Numbered from the stretch's first letter, positions 9,263-17,702 are shown. The stretch: DNA of 48,965 nt from Bacteroidetes bacterium CG12_big_fil_rev_8_21_14_0_65_60_17 (GCA_002787815.1 PCUY01000082.1:1-48965); one strand, 5' to 3'. A program made the numbers and translations. The notes: generated by a model from the sequence alone, not told the origin.

Positions 9263-9571
9263 TCAGGTCGGAACCCATAAATGCCGTCCCAGGTCGACGC
9301 ATCCATCGTCCTTGAATGCGATGCCCTCGGAACGCAGGCGTTCTTCCATCACGAAAGGGCCCTCAAACGCATGCCGCCCGCTGAGCGCACCCACCCGATT
9401 CACGACGCGGTGACAGGGTAAACCCGTTCCCGCAGCCTGGTTCATGGCCCATCCGACCGTTCTTGCCGACCGCTTCGCGCCGAGAAAGGCGGCAATGTGC
9501 CCATAGGTGGTGACCCGTCCCGCAGGAATCCGGGCCACCACCTCGTACACACGGTCAAAAAAGTCACTCAC
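9263..9571 (-). CDS. Short MGMT-family (Ogt/ATL-like) DNA-binding protein with intact PCHRV site
   Basis: 102 residues from a GTG start that overlaps the upstream SPFH gene stop (GTGA). It consists only of the C-terminal winged-helix domain of O6-alkylguanine-DNA alkyltransferases: VYEVVARIPAGRVTTYGHIA, the recognition-helix region ARTVGWAMN, and the reactive site LPCHRVVN. The cysteine that accepts the alkyl group is present, unlike true alkyltransferase-like proteins, which carry PWHRV. The N-terminal domain of full-length Ada/Ogt is absent. Direct repair of alkylated guanine or damage recognition for excision repair are both possible. Confidence 0.82.
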   Translation of the reverse strand: MSDFFDRVYEVVARIPAGRVTTYGHIAAFLGAKRSARTVGWAMNQAAGTGLPCHRVVNRVGALSGRHAFEGPFVMEERLRSEGIAFKDDGCVDLGRHLWVPT

Positions 9572-10401
9572 TGATTACCGAGAATGATCGGCAGTCCGTC
9601 CGATCCACCGATCACCACCACCTTTGCGTTCGGCGAATTCGCGAGCATCTGTGTCGCTTCGACGCCCTTGAATTTGAGGAAGCGATCCGAGAGGCTCTCT
9701 GTAATGATGCGCTGGTATTCGGCCTGTCCCGTGGCCTCGATCTGCTTGCGCTGCGCTTCGAGCTCTTCCTTCACGAGCGTGAACTGGTAGCGCTCCGCCT
9801 CCTGCTCCTCCTTGAGCTTGTTCTCGATCGCGCCCCGGATCTGATCGGGCAGCGAAATATCGCGGATCAGAACGGCTTCCAGCTCGACCGATTCCCCGGC
9901 CACCGCTGTGCGTACGCGGTTGAATATCTCGGACTGCAACTCCTGCCGCCGGCTCGAATAGAGCTCTTCCGGTGTAAACTGACCCACCACCTCGCGCACC
10001 GCCGAGCGAAGTTCCGGCTGGACGAGCTTGCGGTAGTAATCCGTCCCGTAGGTTACGTGCAGGTCCGGCAGCTCTTCGGCATTCGGCCGCCAACGGACCG
10101 ATGCATCCATTCCGATCGAGAGTCCGTTCGAGGAAAGCGCATTGATGTCTTCGAGCTGCTCCTGCATGCGCACGTCGTAGCGGATCAGGCTCACCCAGGG
10201 AGGATGAATCTGCAGCCCTTCGCCGTAGACCTTGCCAAGATCCGTACCTCCGAAGACGCTGTATTTTACGGCCCCTTCGCCAGAACCGATGGTCGTAGTC
10301 ATGCAACCCCCGGCCAGCGTAATGACCATCAGGATCACAAAAGCGAAAATGCCAAGCCGGGCGGCCGCCTTGGATACATTGGGATATTGGTTCGCAGCCA
10401 T
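9568..10401 (-). CDS. SPFH/prohibitin-family membrane protein
   Basis: 277 residues from ATG 10401; an in-frame ATG at 10449 would add 16 residues and starts further upstream run into murB. A hydrophobic segment at about 12-31 (IFAFVILMVITLAGGC) anchors the protein; the cysteine could be a lipobox but is more likely the helix end. The SPFH domain follows (GLQIHPPWVSLIRYDVRMQ, LSSNGLSIGMDASVRWRP, REVVGQFTPEELYSSRR), then a charged coiled coil (about 185-245: ENKLKEEQEAERYQF, EELEAQRKQIEATGQAEYQ). Prohibitin-like proteins form large membrane rings that organise membrane domains and regulate FtsH-type proteases; the partner here is unknown. It is divergent from murB. Confidence 0.88.
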   Translation of the reverse strand: MAANQYPNVSKAAARLGIFAFVILMVITLAGGCMTTTIGSGEGAVKYSVFGGTDLGKVYGEGLQIHPPWVSLIRYDVRMQEQLEDINALSSNGLSIGMDASVRWRPNAEELPDLHVTYGTDYYRKLVQPELRSAVREVVGQFTPEELYSSRRQELQSEIFNRVRTAVAGESVELEAVLIRDISLPDQIRGAIENKLKEEQEAERYQFTLVKEELEAQRKQIEATGQAEYQRIITESLSDRFLKFKGVEATQMLANSPNAKVVVIGGSDGLPIILGNQ

Positions 10402-10477
10402 TTCTTCGTAGTGGGTAAGGTGATGAAGTATATTCTCCCTACGATACATCCGCTTAACAGTTGCCGCCGAGCCTCCT

Positions 10478-11452
10478 ATGTTGAAAATGGTCCAGGAAGA
10501 ACTTGAGACCAGCCTTGGCCAGGGCAGGATCCGGGTAGATGCGTCCCTCGCGCCGTACACAACCTTCCATATCGGTGGACCCGCCCGACTGCTGGTGGAG
10601 CCCCGCTCGACGGCCGAGCTCGTGGCCGCGCTGCGTATTGTCCAGAATTACGGCGTGCGCCACTTCGTGCTCGGAATGGGGGCGAACATTCTCGTTGGGG
10701 ACAGGGGGTTTGACGGTGTGGTCATCCGCAATACGGTGCGGGATTTCCGCGTCCATCCATCGGGCCGATTGCATGCGGCGGGCGGCGCCATTGTCTGGCC
10801 TGACATTATCCGAGAGACGACACGGGCCGGCTGGTCGGGCCTGGAGCATTTTGCGGGCATTCCGTCGACCATCGGAGGTGCGCTCTGGCAGAATCTGCAT
10901 TTCCTGTCGCCGGCTCCGAAGCGGGAGCGGACGGTGTTCCTCGATGAGATCGTGGTTCAGGCCGAGCTTCTCGGCGGCGACGGTACGGTGCGCACAGAGG
11001 ATCATTCCTGGTTCCGGTTCGGATATGACTACTCCATGCTCCACGATACGGACGACATCGTGCTCGAGGCGACCTTCCAGCTGACAGCAGCTTCACCGGA
11101 CGACATGCAGCGCGTTATTGAGGAAAACCTGGCCTGGCGGGCGGAGCGCCACCCGCCACTCGATACAGAGCCGAGTGCCGGCAGTATTTTCCGGAAAATC
11201 GACGGTGTCGGCGCAGGCCGCCTGATAGATGAGTGCGGACTCAAGGGCACGCGCATTGGAGGCGCCGAGATAACACACCGACACGCCAACATCATGATAA
11301 ACCGGGGTGGTGCGACGGCACGGGACGTCCGCAGACTGATTGCACACGTCCGGGAGCGCGTCGAGCGCGAAACCGGCCACAAGCTCATCCCGGAGATCAT
11401 GTTCGTCGGAGAATTTATTGAAGAGGACAGCAACACCGGGGACGACGTCTGA
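10478..11452 (+). CDS. murB: UDP-N-acetylenolpyruvoylglucosamine reductase
   Basis: 324 residues. The FAD-binding domain includes YTTFHIGGPARLLVEP and LGMGANILVGDRGFDG, followed by GLEHFAGIPSTIGGALWQN. The MurB-specific C-terminal domain carries the catalytic serine (Ser236) in PSAGSIFRKI and the closing Glu region HKLIPEIMFVGEF. MurB reduces UDP-GlcNAc-enolpyruvate to UDP-MurNAc with NADPH in peptidoglycan precursor synthesis. The segment after the GIP motif (QNLHFLSPAPKRE) differs from the common MNAGAYG form, so this is a divergent subgroup. The stop overlaps the ccmB start by one base (TGATG), joining it to the cytochrome maturation genes. Confidence 0.92.
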   Translation: MLKMVQEELETSLGQGRIRVDASLAPYTTFHIGGPARLLVEPRSTAELVAALRIVQNYGVRHFVLGMGANILVGDRGFDGVVIRNTVRDFRVHPSGRLHAAGGAIVWPDIIRETTRAGWSGLEHFAGIPSTIGGALWQNLHFLSPAPKRERTVFLDEIVVQAELLGGDGTVRTEDHSWFRFGYDYSMLHDTDDIVLEATFQLTAASPDDMQRVIEENLAWRAERHPPLDTEPSAGSIFRKIDGVGAGRLIDECGLKGTRIGGAEITHRHANIMINRGGATARDVRRLIAHVRERVERETGHKLIPEIMFVGEFIEEDSNTGDDV

Positions 11453-12147
11453 TGCCGGGTTTTCCAACAGCAATGGCCATGTGGATCCACGGCGCGCGTG
11501 CCGTGCTCATGAAGGAGTTGCGCATGGAGTGGCGCAGCCGCCACGCCATCAATCTGCTGTTCATGTTCGTGCTCAGTTCACTGCTCCTGGTGGTATTCGC
11601 GCTTGGCACGGGCCAGATCGAGCCGCCGCTCCAGGCTGCGCTGCTCTGGATTGTGATTGTCTTCTCCGCCGCAGTGGGGCTGGGCCGATCGTTCCTGGCT
11701 GAGGAGGAGCAGGGCACCTTGCTGCTGCTGCAGGTGAATGTGCCCGGAAGTCAGGTCCTGGCCGGGAAACTGGCATTCAACCTGGTACTCATCATGGCGG
11801 TAATGAGCGTGACGGTCGTGGCCTTCATGGGACTCATGGGTATGCGCATTGTGCACGCCGGCCTGCTGCTTGCGACACTGGGCCTGGGTTCGGTCGGGCT
11901 GGCTGGCGCCACGACCCTGCTCGGAGCGCTCATTGCAAAAGCCTCCGCCCGCGGGCCTCTCCTGCCCGTACTGCTCTTCCCCATGCTGTCGCCGCTGTTC
12001 CTTTCCGTGGTCCGGGCCACGCAGGAAGCCCTCACCGAGGGCGCGACCTGGTCCGGTTCCGCGACCGACCTGACAGCACTGGTTGGTTTTGCCGGCGTGG
12101 TGAACACGGCGGCGTTTCTGTTGTTCGAATACGTCTGGACGGACTGA
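11452..12147 (+). CDS. ccmB: Heme exporter subunit CcmB
   Basis: 231 residues with about six membrane helices. A charged N-terminal amphipathic segment (KELRMEWRSRHAIN) precedes the first helix, and the cytoplasmic loop with SFLAEEEQGTLLLLQV is the CcmB family signature that contacts the ATPase CcmA. CcmB is the membrane partner of CcmA in the ABC complex that, with CcmC and CcmD, releases heme-loaded CcmE in system I cytochrome c maturation. CcmA is not adjacent. Tight spacing (5 nt) to ccmC supports one operon. Confidence 0.9.
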   Translation: MPGFPTAMAMWIHGARAVLMKELRMEWRSRHAINLLFMFVLSSLLLVVFALGTGQIEPPLQAALLWIVIVFSAAVGLGRSFLAEEEQGTLLLLQVNVPGSQVLAGKLAFNLVLIMAVMSVTVVAFMGLMGMRIVHAGLLLATLGLGSVGLAGATTLLGALIAKASARGPLLPVLLFPMLSPLFLSVVRATQEALTEGATWSGSATDLTALVGFAGVVNTAAFLLFEYVWTD

Positions 12148-12152
12148 TCCCT

Positions 12153-12839
12153 ATGAATCGTCGTTACACCCTCATTCGCAATGTTGTTTTTGTCTGGATG
12201 ACGCTCATGATTCTGGGTGCCTTCCTGCTCAACATTCCGCGTATCAACATTCTGGAGCACACGGCCCGCAACCTGTATTTCCACGTACCCATGTGGTTTA
12301 CCATGATGGCGGCTGTTCTGGTATCGGCCTGGTATTCTGCCCGGCACCTGAAGACAGGTAGCGTCGAAAGCGATATCCGGGCGCTCCAGTCGGCCCGCGT
12401 CGCGACGCTTTTCGGCGTTCTGGGTCTCGCCACAGGCATTCTGTGGTCCCGGTTCACATGGTACGTGGGAACCGACGTCTGGTGGAATTTCGACCCGCGG
12501 CAAACCATGGCTGCCGTACAACTGCTCATATACGGTGCCTATTTCGTGCTTCGCTCCTCGTTCGACGAGCCCGTCCGGCGAGGTCGGATTGCGGCCGTAT
12601 ACAATCTGTTCGCCATGATCACCGTGCCGTTCCTGCTCTACATCCTGCCACGGCAGCGGGCCAGCCTGCATCCGGGAGCAGACGGCAACCCGGCCTTCGA
12701 CGAAATCACCGCCCCCGTCATGCGCCTTGTTTTTTATCCAGCCGTCCTCGGGTTCATCGGACTCTTCTGGGTGCTCTACACGCAGCGCGTCCGCATGGCG
12801 CACATAAAGAACCGACTCACCTCCAACCCGGAACTCTGA
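12153..12839 (+). CDS. ccmC: Heme-handling protein CcmC
   Basis: 228 residues, six predicted membrane helices. The tryptophan-rich heme-handling motif is at about 103-126 (WYVGTDVWWNFDPRQTM), a variant of WGxWWxWDxRLT. Two external histidines expected to ligate heme are His44 (LYFHVP) and His173 (SLHPG). CcmC loads heme onto CcmE at the periplasmic face of the inner membrane. It lies between ccmB and the small ccmD-like gene. CcmF-type proteins are much larger, so CcmC is the better name. Confidence 0.92.
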   Translation: MNRRYTLIRNVVFVWMTLMILGAFLLNIPRINILEHTARNLYFHVPMWFTMMAAVLVSAWYSARHLKTGSVESDIRALQSARVATLFGVLGLATGILWSRFTWYVGTDVWWNFDPRQTMAAVQLLIYGAYFVLRSSFDEPVRRGRIAAVYNLFAMITVPFLLYILPRQRASLHPGADGNPAFDEITAPVMRLVFYPAVLGFIGLFWVLYTQRVRMAHIKNRLTSNPEL

Positions 12840-12841
12840 CC

Positions 12842-13177
12842 ATGACTACCCCTGTCCGCTCCTTCCGCCCGCCCACTTTTCCTATCCTTCTTGCACTTCT
12901 CATGGCGGCGATCACCCTTGCACCTGCCACCATGGCCCAGGACGCCCCCAAGCGGGAAGGTATAGCCACCGGCTTTGACAGTATCTGGACAGGTGCCAAT
13001 ATTCCTACACAGGAAGCGACCGGCCTGGAACGCATCATGCTCAGCGATGACAAAATCCTGGTTGTGCTGGGCGTCGTCCTCATCATATGGTTCGGTATCA
13101 TTGGTTTCTTGCTGCGAAACGACCGGCGGATAGGGCAGTTGGAACGCGAGCTCGAGAATCATCGTTCAGACTTCTGA
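12842..13177 (+). CDS. ccmD: CcmD-family small membrane protein
   Basis: 111 residues from the ATG at 12842, two nt after the ccmC stop. An upstream in-frame extension through ccmC is not coding. It has a signal peptide (about 1-32, ending in TMAQ), a polar region, and a single C-terminal membrane helix (about 73-92, ILVVLGVVLIIWFGIIGFLL), followed by a charged tail (RNDRRIGQLERELENH). The position between ccmC and ccmE and the single helix with charged tail fit CcmD, which aids release of holo-CcmE. CcmD proteins are poorly conserved, so context carries much of the call; this one is longer than the proteobacterial form. Confidence 0.7.
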   Translation: MTTPVRSFRPPTFPILLALLMAAITLAPATMAQDAPKREGIATGFDSIWTGANIPTQEATGLERIMLSDDKILVVLGVVLIIWFGIIGFLLRNDRRIGQLERELENHRSDF

Positions 13178-13224
13178 CCCCAACGCCCGAGTGCCCAGCG
13201 CCTCCTGACTCCACCGAACGCCCC

Positions 13225-13617
13225 ATGAACACAAAAAAAATCGTTGGCTTTTTGCTGATTATCGGCTTTTCCTCGCTGCTGCTGCTGAATTTCGGCAACC
13301 AGGTGGGGGGATACATGAATTTTGAGGAAGCCGAATCGGCGGGCGCGTCGGCCCATGTTGTGGGCATGTGGGTTGAGCCGGAGACCTTCCGCTACAATGC
13401 GGCCGACAATATTTTCTCATTTCGCATGAGGGATGACGCCGGGAACGTGCGCACGGTCCACTATGCCAATCCGAAACCTGCCAATTTTGAAGACGCCGAG
13501 CAGGTCGTGATCGAGGGCAAGCCGGGGTCGGATGGCGTGTTCGTTGCCGACAATATCATCGTGAAGTGCCCGTCGAAGTACAATGACCAGCGGGCGCTGC
13601 AGCAGACGGGACTTTGA
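13225..13617 (+). CDS. ccmE: Cytochrome c maturation heme chaperone CcmE, CXXXY type
   Basis: 130 residues from ATG 13225. One N-terminal membrane anchor (about 6-22, IVGFLLIIGFSSLLLLNF) is followed by an OB-fold beta-barrel (VVGMWVEPETFRY, FSFRMRDDAGNVRTVHY, QVVIEGKPGSDGVFVADNIIVK). In classical CcmE heme is bound covalently by His in an HDE-like motif. Here the equivalent position reads VKCPSKYND, giving Cys115 and Tyr119 in a CXXXY arrangement, known from archaeal and some deltaproteobacterial CcmE proteins. It receives heme from CcmC and passes it to the cytochrome c ligase. Last gene of the murB-ccm run. Confidence 0.88.
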   Translation: MNTKKIVGFLLIIGFSSLLLLNFGNQVGGYMNFEEAESAGASAHVVGMWVEPETFRYNAADNIFSFRMRDDAGNVRTVHYANPKPANFEDAEQVVIEGKPGSDGVFVADNIIVKCPSKYNDQRALQQTGL

Positions 13618-13640
13618 AAGCTGCTGAAAGGTTGCCAGCC

Positions 13641-13672
13641 TGATATATCTATGATATATTACAGATATATCA
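13641..13672. other. AT-rich palindrome cluster between convergent ccmE and mgtE
   Basis: TGATATATC (13641-13649) and GATATATCA (13664-13672) are a perfect 9-bp inverted repeat, with a third GATATAT in the loop (13653-13659). It sits in the 61-nt gap between convergent genes. It may act as a bidirectional terminator, although it lacks the GC-rich stem of a normal one. Confidence 0.4.
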
Positions 13673-13678
13673 TCATTC

Positions 13679-15070
13679 TCAGAGGTACAGCCACGTCGCC
13701 AGCAGGAAAAAAATCAGGATTCCCAGAATATCGTTGCTGGCCGTTATGAACGGACCGGTGGCCAGCGCCGGATCAACGTCGAACCGGTCCAGCAGAAGGG
13801 GTACCGACGCGCCAATCGTCGTCGCGATCGTAACCACGATGAGCAGCGCCAGTCCGGCAGTCATGGCAAGCCGCACAACCCGTGCCCCGTCAATCGGCGT
13901 GATGTACGAGAGTATGAGCACGGCCAATGCCAGCACCACCGATGCGGCCAATCCATTGAGCAGCGCAACACCCATTTCCTTCATGATGCGACTGCTGAAG
14001 TCCGACGCCCATACATTGCCCGATGCCAACCCCTGAACAGCAACCGAAGAGCTCTGTATTCCAGCATTTCCGGCCGTTGCCATCACAATCGGAATGAAGC
14101 TTGCAAGTACAGTCGCCTCGACAAGGGCACTTTCAAAGTAGAGGATAACCGTGGCTGCGAACGCCGACCCGAGCATGCCGGTCAGAAGCCAAGGTAGCCG
14201 TCCCCGTACAATGCGCAGTACCGAATCGGTGGGTTCTTCCCCGACGCCGAGGCCCGACATGCGCTGCATATCCTCCTCGGCCTCTTCCCGGATGACGTCC
14301 ACAATGTCATCGATCGTAATACGCCCTACCAGCCTGCCGTCATGATCGACAACCGGGAGCGACACCAGATCGTAGCGCTCCATGAGGCGTGCCACGTCTT
14401 CCTGGTCCACACTCGTATTGACCGAGATCACATCTTCGTTCATGATGTCCCGGATACGCACGTGCGCCGGTGAGAGCAGCAGTCGCTTCAACGACACGAA
14501 TCCAACCAGTCGCTCGTTGTCGTCCACCACGAAAATGGCATACACGAACTCCACGTTTTCGGCATTGAGACGTACCTCTTCGGTGGCCTCATCCACGGTG
14601 GCCGTCTCATGTACAAAAACCAGTTCCGTGGCCATGCGACCACCCGCCGTCTCTTCATCGTAGCCGAGCAGCTCCTGGACGTCGGCCGCGTACTCCAGAC
14701 CTGGAATGACCTGGTCGGCCAGGTGCTGAGGCAGGTCGGCGAGCACGTCCACGGCGTCGTCCGTGTCGAGTTCATCGAGCATGCTGGCAATGCGCTCGTG
14801 CGGCGTGTCTTCGAGCAGATCGGCGCGATAGTCGTCGTCGAGTTCGGCCAGTACCTCACCCGCGTCCTCGTCCGGTAACCAGTGGAACAGGGTCGAGGCC
14901 AGATCGTCGTCCATGTGCATGAGCACATCGGCCAGATCGGCAGGATGCAGGTCACGGGCAATGTTGAGCACCATTCCCTCCTCTCCAGCCTCGACGAGCG
15001 CTTCCAGGTTATCGAGGAGTTCCCCATCGAGATCAATCCGTGAGGACATATTCTGATCGGTCTGTTCCAT
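13679..15070 (-). CDS. mgtE: Magnesium transporter MgtE
   Basis: 463 residues with the full MgtE layout. The N-terminal superhelical domain (about 15-135) is rich in Asp/Glu (LHPADLADVLMHMDDD, DEDAGEVLAELDDDYRADLLEDTP). A tandem CBS pair (about 140-265) includes RMATELVFV, LVGFVSLKRLL, IMNEDVISV and LVGRITIDDIVDVI. A connecting helix leads to five membrane helices with the pore signature IPIVMATAGNAGIQSSS. The acidic N and CBS domains sense cytosolic magnesium and close the channel when it is high. It is the last gene of the long minus-strand run, 33 nt after rsmA. No magnesium riboswitch-sized leader is present. Confidence 0.94.
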   Translation of the reverse strand: MEQTDQNMSSRIDLDGELLDNLEALVEAGEEGMVLNIARDLHPADLADVLMHMDDDLASTLFHWLPDEDAGEVLAELDDDYRADLLEDTPHERIASMLDELDTDDAVDVLADLPQHLADQVIPGLEYAADVQELLGYDEETAGGRMATELVFVHETATVDEATEEVRLNAENVEFVYAIFVVDDNERLVGFVSLKRLLLSPAHVRIRDIMNEDVISVNTSVDQEDVARLMERYDLVSLPVVDHDGRLVGRITIDDIVDVIREEAEEDMQRMSGLGVGEEPTDSVLRIVRGRLPWLLTGMLGSAFAATVILYFESALVEATVLASFIPIVMATAGNAGIQSSSVAVQGLASGNVWASDFSSRIMKEMGVALLNGLAASVVLALAVLILSYITPIDGARVVRLAMTAGLALLIVVTIATTIGASVPLLLDRFDVDPALATGPFITASNDILGILIFFLLATWLYL

Positions 15071-15103
15071 GGGGCAATACGGAATGGGTCTCGAGAGGAG
15101 CGC

Positions 15104-15892
15104 TCAGGTGGGGTCGGAAAGATAGCCCGTAAGCTCGACAAAATCGTCTGGAGCGAGCTCCTCGGCGCGTACGCCACGCCACTTTTCGGGAATACGATGG
15201 CCGTCCTCGCCGGAAAGTGAACGCAAACTGTTCCGAAGGGTCTTCCGACGCTGGTTGAACGCCGTTCTGACCACGGTGCGGACCTCGCGGGCCTCTGCCA
15301 GGGACAGTGCTCCCGTCCGGGGCACCAGCCGCACGACCGCGCTCCGCACGTCCGGCTTGGGGTGGAATACATGGCGGGACACGGGAAACAGTACTTCGGA
15401 GTTACACAGGAGTTGTACGGCCACGGACAGGATGCCGTACGTCTTGGTCCGGGGCACTGCAATAAGACGCATGGCCACCTCGTACTGCATCATGATGACC
15501 GCCTCGTCGAGAGCCCCTGCAGCCGCCGCATCGAGCAGGGAAAACAGAATGGGCGAGGTAATGTAGTATGGCAGGTTTCCTATGACCGCGAGCGGTGCGC
15601 CCATGTCCCGGGCGATGGCCGACCAGTCGGCCTCCAGTACGTCTCCTTCCGTTATATCGAGGTCAGGCCAACGGGCTGCAAGAAGCATGGCTGCCCGGGG
15701 ATCGACTTCAATGACACGAAGCCGCTTGAATTGCGCCCGCAGGATTTCCGTCAGCGCACCGGTGCCTGGCCCGATTTCCACGACCGGGTCCTCTTCTCCA
15801 GCTGCAAGACCAGCCACGATGCGGCGCGCCGTATTGGGATCCCGCAGGAAATTCTGGCCAAGGTGTTTTCTGGGCGTGAGCGGCGTCGTCAT
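15104..15892 (-). CDS. rsmA: 16S rRNA dimethyladenosine transferase RsmA/KsgA
   Basis: 262 residues. The opening PRKHLGQNFLRDPNTARRIV is the family N-terminus, followed by S-adenosylmethionine motif I (EIGPGTGALTEIL), VIEVDPRA, motif IV NLPYYITSPI, and the C-terminal FNQRRKTLRNSL. It dimethylates two adjacent adenosines in the helix 45 loop of 16S rRNA, a late 30S assembly step. Its ATG overlaps the stop of the TPR-protein gene (ATGA), so the two are likely translationally coupled. Confidence 0.95.
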   Translation of the reverse strand: MTTPLTPRKHLGQNFLRDPNTARRIVAGLAAGEEDPVVEIGPGTGALTEILRAQFKRLRVIEVDPRAAMLLAARWPDLDITEGDVLEADWSAIARDMGAPLAVIGNLPYYITSPILFSLLDAAAAGALDEAVIMMQYEVAMRLIAVPRTKTYGILSVAVQLLCNSEVLFPVSRHVFHPKPDVRSAVVRLVPRTGALSLAEAREVRTVVRTAFNQRRKTLRNSLRSLSGEDGHRIPEKWRGVRAEELAPDDFVELTGYLSDPT

Positions 15893-17076
15893 GGGCGGGA
15901 CTTCAGGAGCGTTCGGGCGCGATCATGGGAATTTTCACGGTCGGGCCATGCAAGCACGCGTTGCCATGCGGCATGCGCGCCCTCCTCATCGCCGAGCCGT
16001 TGGAGCGCCGTACCCAGGCGTAGCATGGCATGCGCCCTGAAAAAAGATACATGGTCGTAGGCACCTTCGGCATCGACAGCACGCTGGAAGTCACGCGCAG
16101 CCTTCGCCCAGTCGGCATTGCGCATGGCCAGGCGTCCCAGGTAATAGTGCCCAATGACCTGGAGTGGTGCCGGCGTGGGAGTAGAGTGCGCCAATGCGCT
16201 GTCCCGGCTTACGAGCTCCGTGAACATATCCCGGGCTGTTTCCCAGTCGGCCCACCGGAAGGCCACACGCCCGCGCAGCATCAGAAACAACGGATTCGTC
16301 GGATACTGCGTAACCATCCAGTCCGTCCAGTAGGTGGCCTCCTCTCCATCGGGCTCGTAGAACGCGTGGATCTGCACCAGGAACCAGGCCGCTTCCATGC
16401 GCACGAAATGCCCTTCCCTTGCCACACGCTCCAGGATCCGTATGCCCCTGTCCCGGTCACCACCAGGAAAAAACCACATGAAAGGGCGCACGAGGGGGTA
16501 CTTCTCCGGAATCACGTCGGCGAAATAGAGATAGACCCCGTCACCGAAGACGAGATCGGCATTCGTGGTATCGTAGGCGGCCAGCTCGAACAGGTCTCCG
16601 ATGGCCCTGCGGCCCGAGCGCGATGCCTTCCACCACTGCCCGCGATCACTGTAAAGGCGCCCCCGAAAACCGTGAGCCGCGGCACGAAAATAGCGGGCAT
16701 CGAACACCCGGCCCGGTGGTCCGCCCTTTGACTTGCCAAGCGCCCGGGCACGTTCTTCGGTACGGCCCATGGCGTCAAGGAACGCCTCGTCGTGGGCATC
16801 ATCTTCAACGGTCAGGCCAGGCAGTATGCGCCACCAGAGCAACATCCCCTCCAGAAACGGCCCCACGGGGTGTCCTTCATGGCGCGTGGCAATCGCTGCG
16901 ACCACGGAATCGAACGCCGCGAGGTCGTAGCGGTAGAGGTGTTCGAGCGCAGCGTCCGCGTCGGCCCGGAAAGTGGAATCGGTCAGAATGGAGCCTTCGA
17001 GCGCCGCGGGCCAGGCGCGGCCAGGGGCCTGCTGCGCTGCCGTCGGCGACGGACACAGGAGACACAACGGGAGCAT
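15889..17076 (-). CDS. Exported TPR-like repeat protein of unknown function
   Basis: About 395 residues from ATG 17076. The frame is open upstream through bioY, but codons before 17076 offer no standard start after the bioY stop; a CTG at the overlap with that stop would give a fuller signal peptide. The N-terminus has a hydrophobic core (MLPLCLLCPSPTAAQQ), suggesting export. The body is helical with tetratricopeptide-type repeats near the end (IGHYYLGRLAMRNADWAKAARDF; RAHAMLRLGTALQRLGDEEGAH). The middle has a Trp- and Tyr-rich region. No catalytic motif is visible. It lies between bioY and rsmA and overlaps the latter by 4 nt; the envelope location is inferred. Confidence 0.65.
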   Translation of the reverse strand: MLPLCLLCPSPTAAQQAPGRAWPAALEGSILTDSTFRADADAALEHLYRYDLAAFDSVVAAIATRHEGHPVGPFLEGMLLWWRILPGLTVEDDAHDEAFLDAMGRTEERARALGKSKGGPPGRVFDARYFRAAAHGFRGRLYSDRGQWWKASRSGRRAIGDLFELAAYDTTNADLVFGDGVYLYFADVIPEKYPLVRPFMWFFPGGDRDRGIRILERVAREGHFVRMEAAWFLVQIHAFYEPDGEEATYWTDWMVTQYPTNPLFLMLRGRVAFRWADWETARDMFTELVSRDSALAHSTPTPAPLQVIGHYYLGRLAMRNADWAKAARDFQRAVDAEGAYDHVSFFRAHAMLRLGTALQRLGDEEGAHAAWQRVLAWPDRENSHDRARTLLKSRP

Positions 17077-17108
17077 CCACCAGAAAAAAACCGGTGTCCG
17101 GAAGCGGT

Positions 17109-17702
17109 TCAGGACCGCTGGCGCCCCAGATGGCGCGCGCCCGAGTACAGGAGCCCGACACACAGGATCTTGGCCACATCGACGGGAATGAAACGCAGCC
17201 ATCCCTTGTCGAGCGACTCCATCCAGGTGGCATGACCGGCGGCGAAGTGCAGCCAGGTGACACCGATGGTGAAGAGTATGATGGATGCGACGAGGAGCGA
17301 AAGCATACTGCCCGTCGGCGAATTCCACCGCGTGGAAAGCGCGCCGGCGGCCGCTGCCGACAGCGGATAGGCCAGCAGGTAGCCGGCCGATACGGCAGTC
17401 ATGAGATAGGCGGGACCGAATCCGTCACCGGCAAATACGGGCAGGAACATCCCGAGCGCGATGTAGAGCCCCTGGGCCAACATGCCGTTGCGCCAGCCAA
17501 GGAACAGGCCACTCCCGTAGACGGCGAGCGTCTGAAGCGAAAAGGGTACTTCCCAGAGGTAGATCCGGAATTGCGCCCCAAGGGCCGTCAGCAGTGCAAA
17601 ACCGGTGACAGCAAGAAGTTGCGTTGTGGCCGATGCCGAGCTGCTGCGGATGGCATCGATCGTGGAGCGGGTGCCGGAATGTAGACGGAGGGCTTCGGTC
17701 AT
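17109..17702 (-). CDS. bioY: Biotin transporter substrate-binding component BioY
   Basis: 197 residues with six membrane helices. Family motifs include GFALLTALGAQFRIYLWEVPFSLQ (positions about 34-57), GLFLGWRNGMLAQGLYIALGMFLPVFAG and the YLLAYPLSA stretch. BioY is the S-component of an ECF-type biotin transporter and can act alone or with the EcfA/T energising module, which is not next to it. Its gene follows metH after 50 nt and precedes the TPR-protein gene. No BirA operator or riboswitch is evident in the short upstream gap. Confidence 0.92.
   Translation of the reverse strand: MTEALRLHSGTRSTIDAIRSSSASATTQLLAVTGFALLTALGAQFRIYLWEVPFSLQTLAVYGSGLFLGWRNGMLAQGLYIALGMFLPVFAGDGFGPAYLMTAVSAGYLLAYPLSAAAAGALSTRWNSPTGSMLSLLVASIILFTIGVTWLHFAAGHATWMESLDKGWLRFIPVDVAKILCVGLLYSGARHLGRQRS

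Noticed and set aside
11751-12803. 350-codon minus-strand open frame opposite ccmB and ccmC
   Set aside because: Antisense to membrane proteins with strong family motifs; the frame is low-hydrophobicity and featureless.
16623-17684. 353-codon plus-strand open frame opposite the TPR protein and bioY
   Set aside because: Shadow of two genes, rich in Arg/Gly/Pro, no motif.
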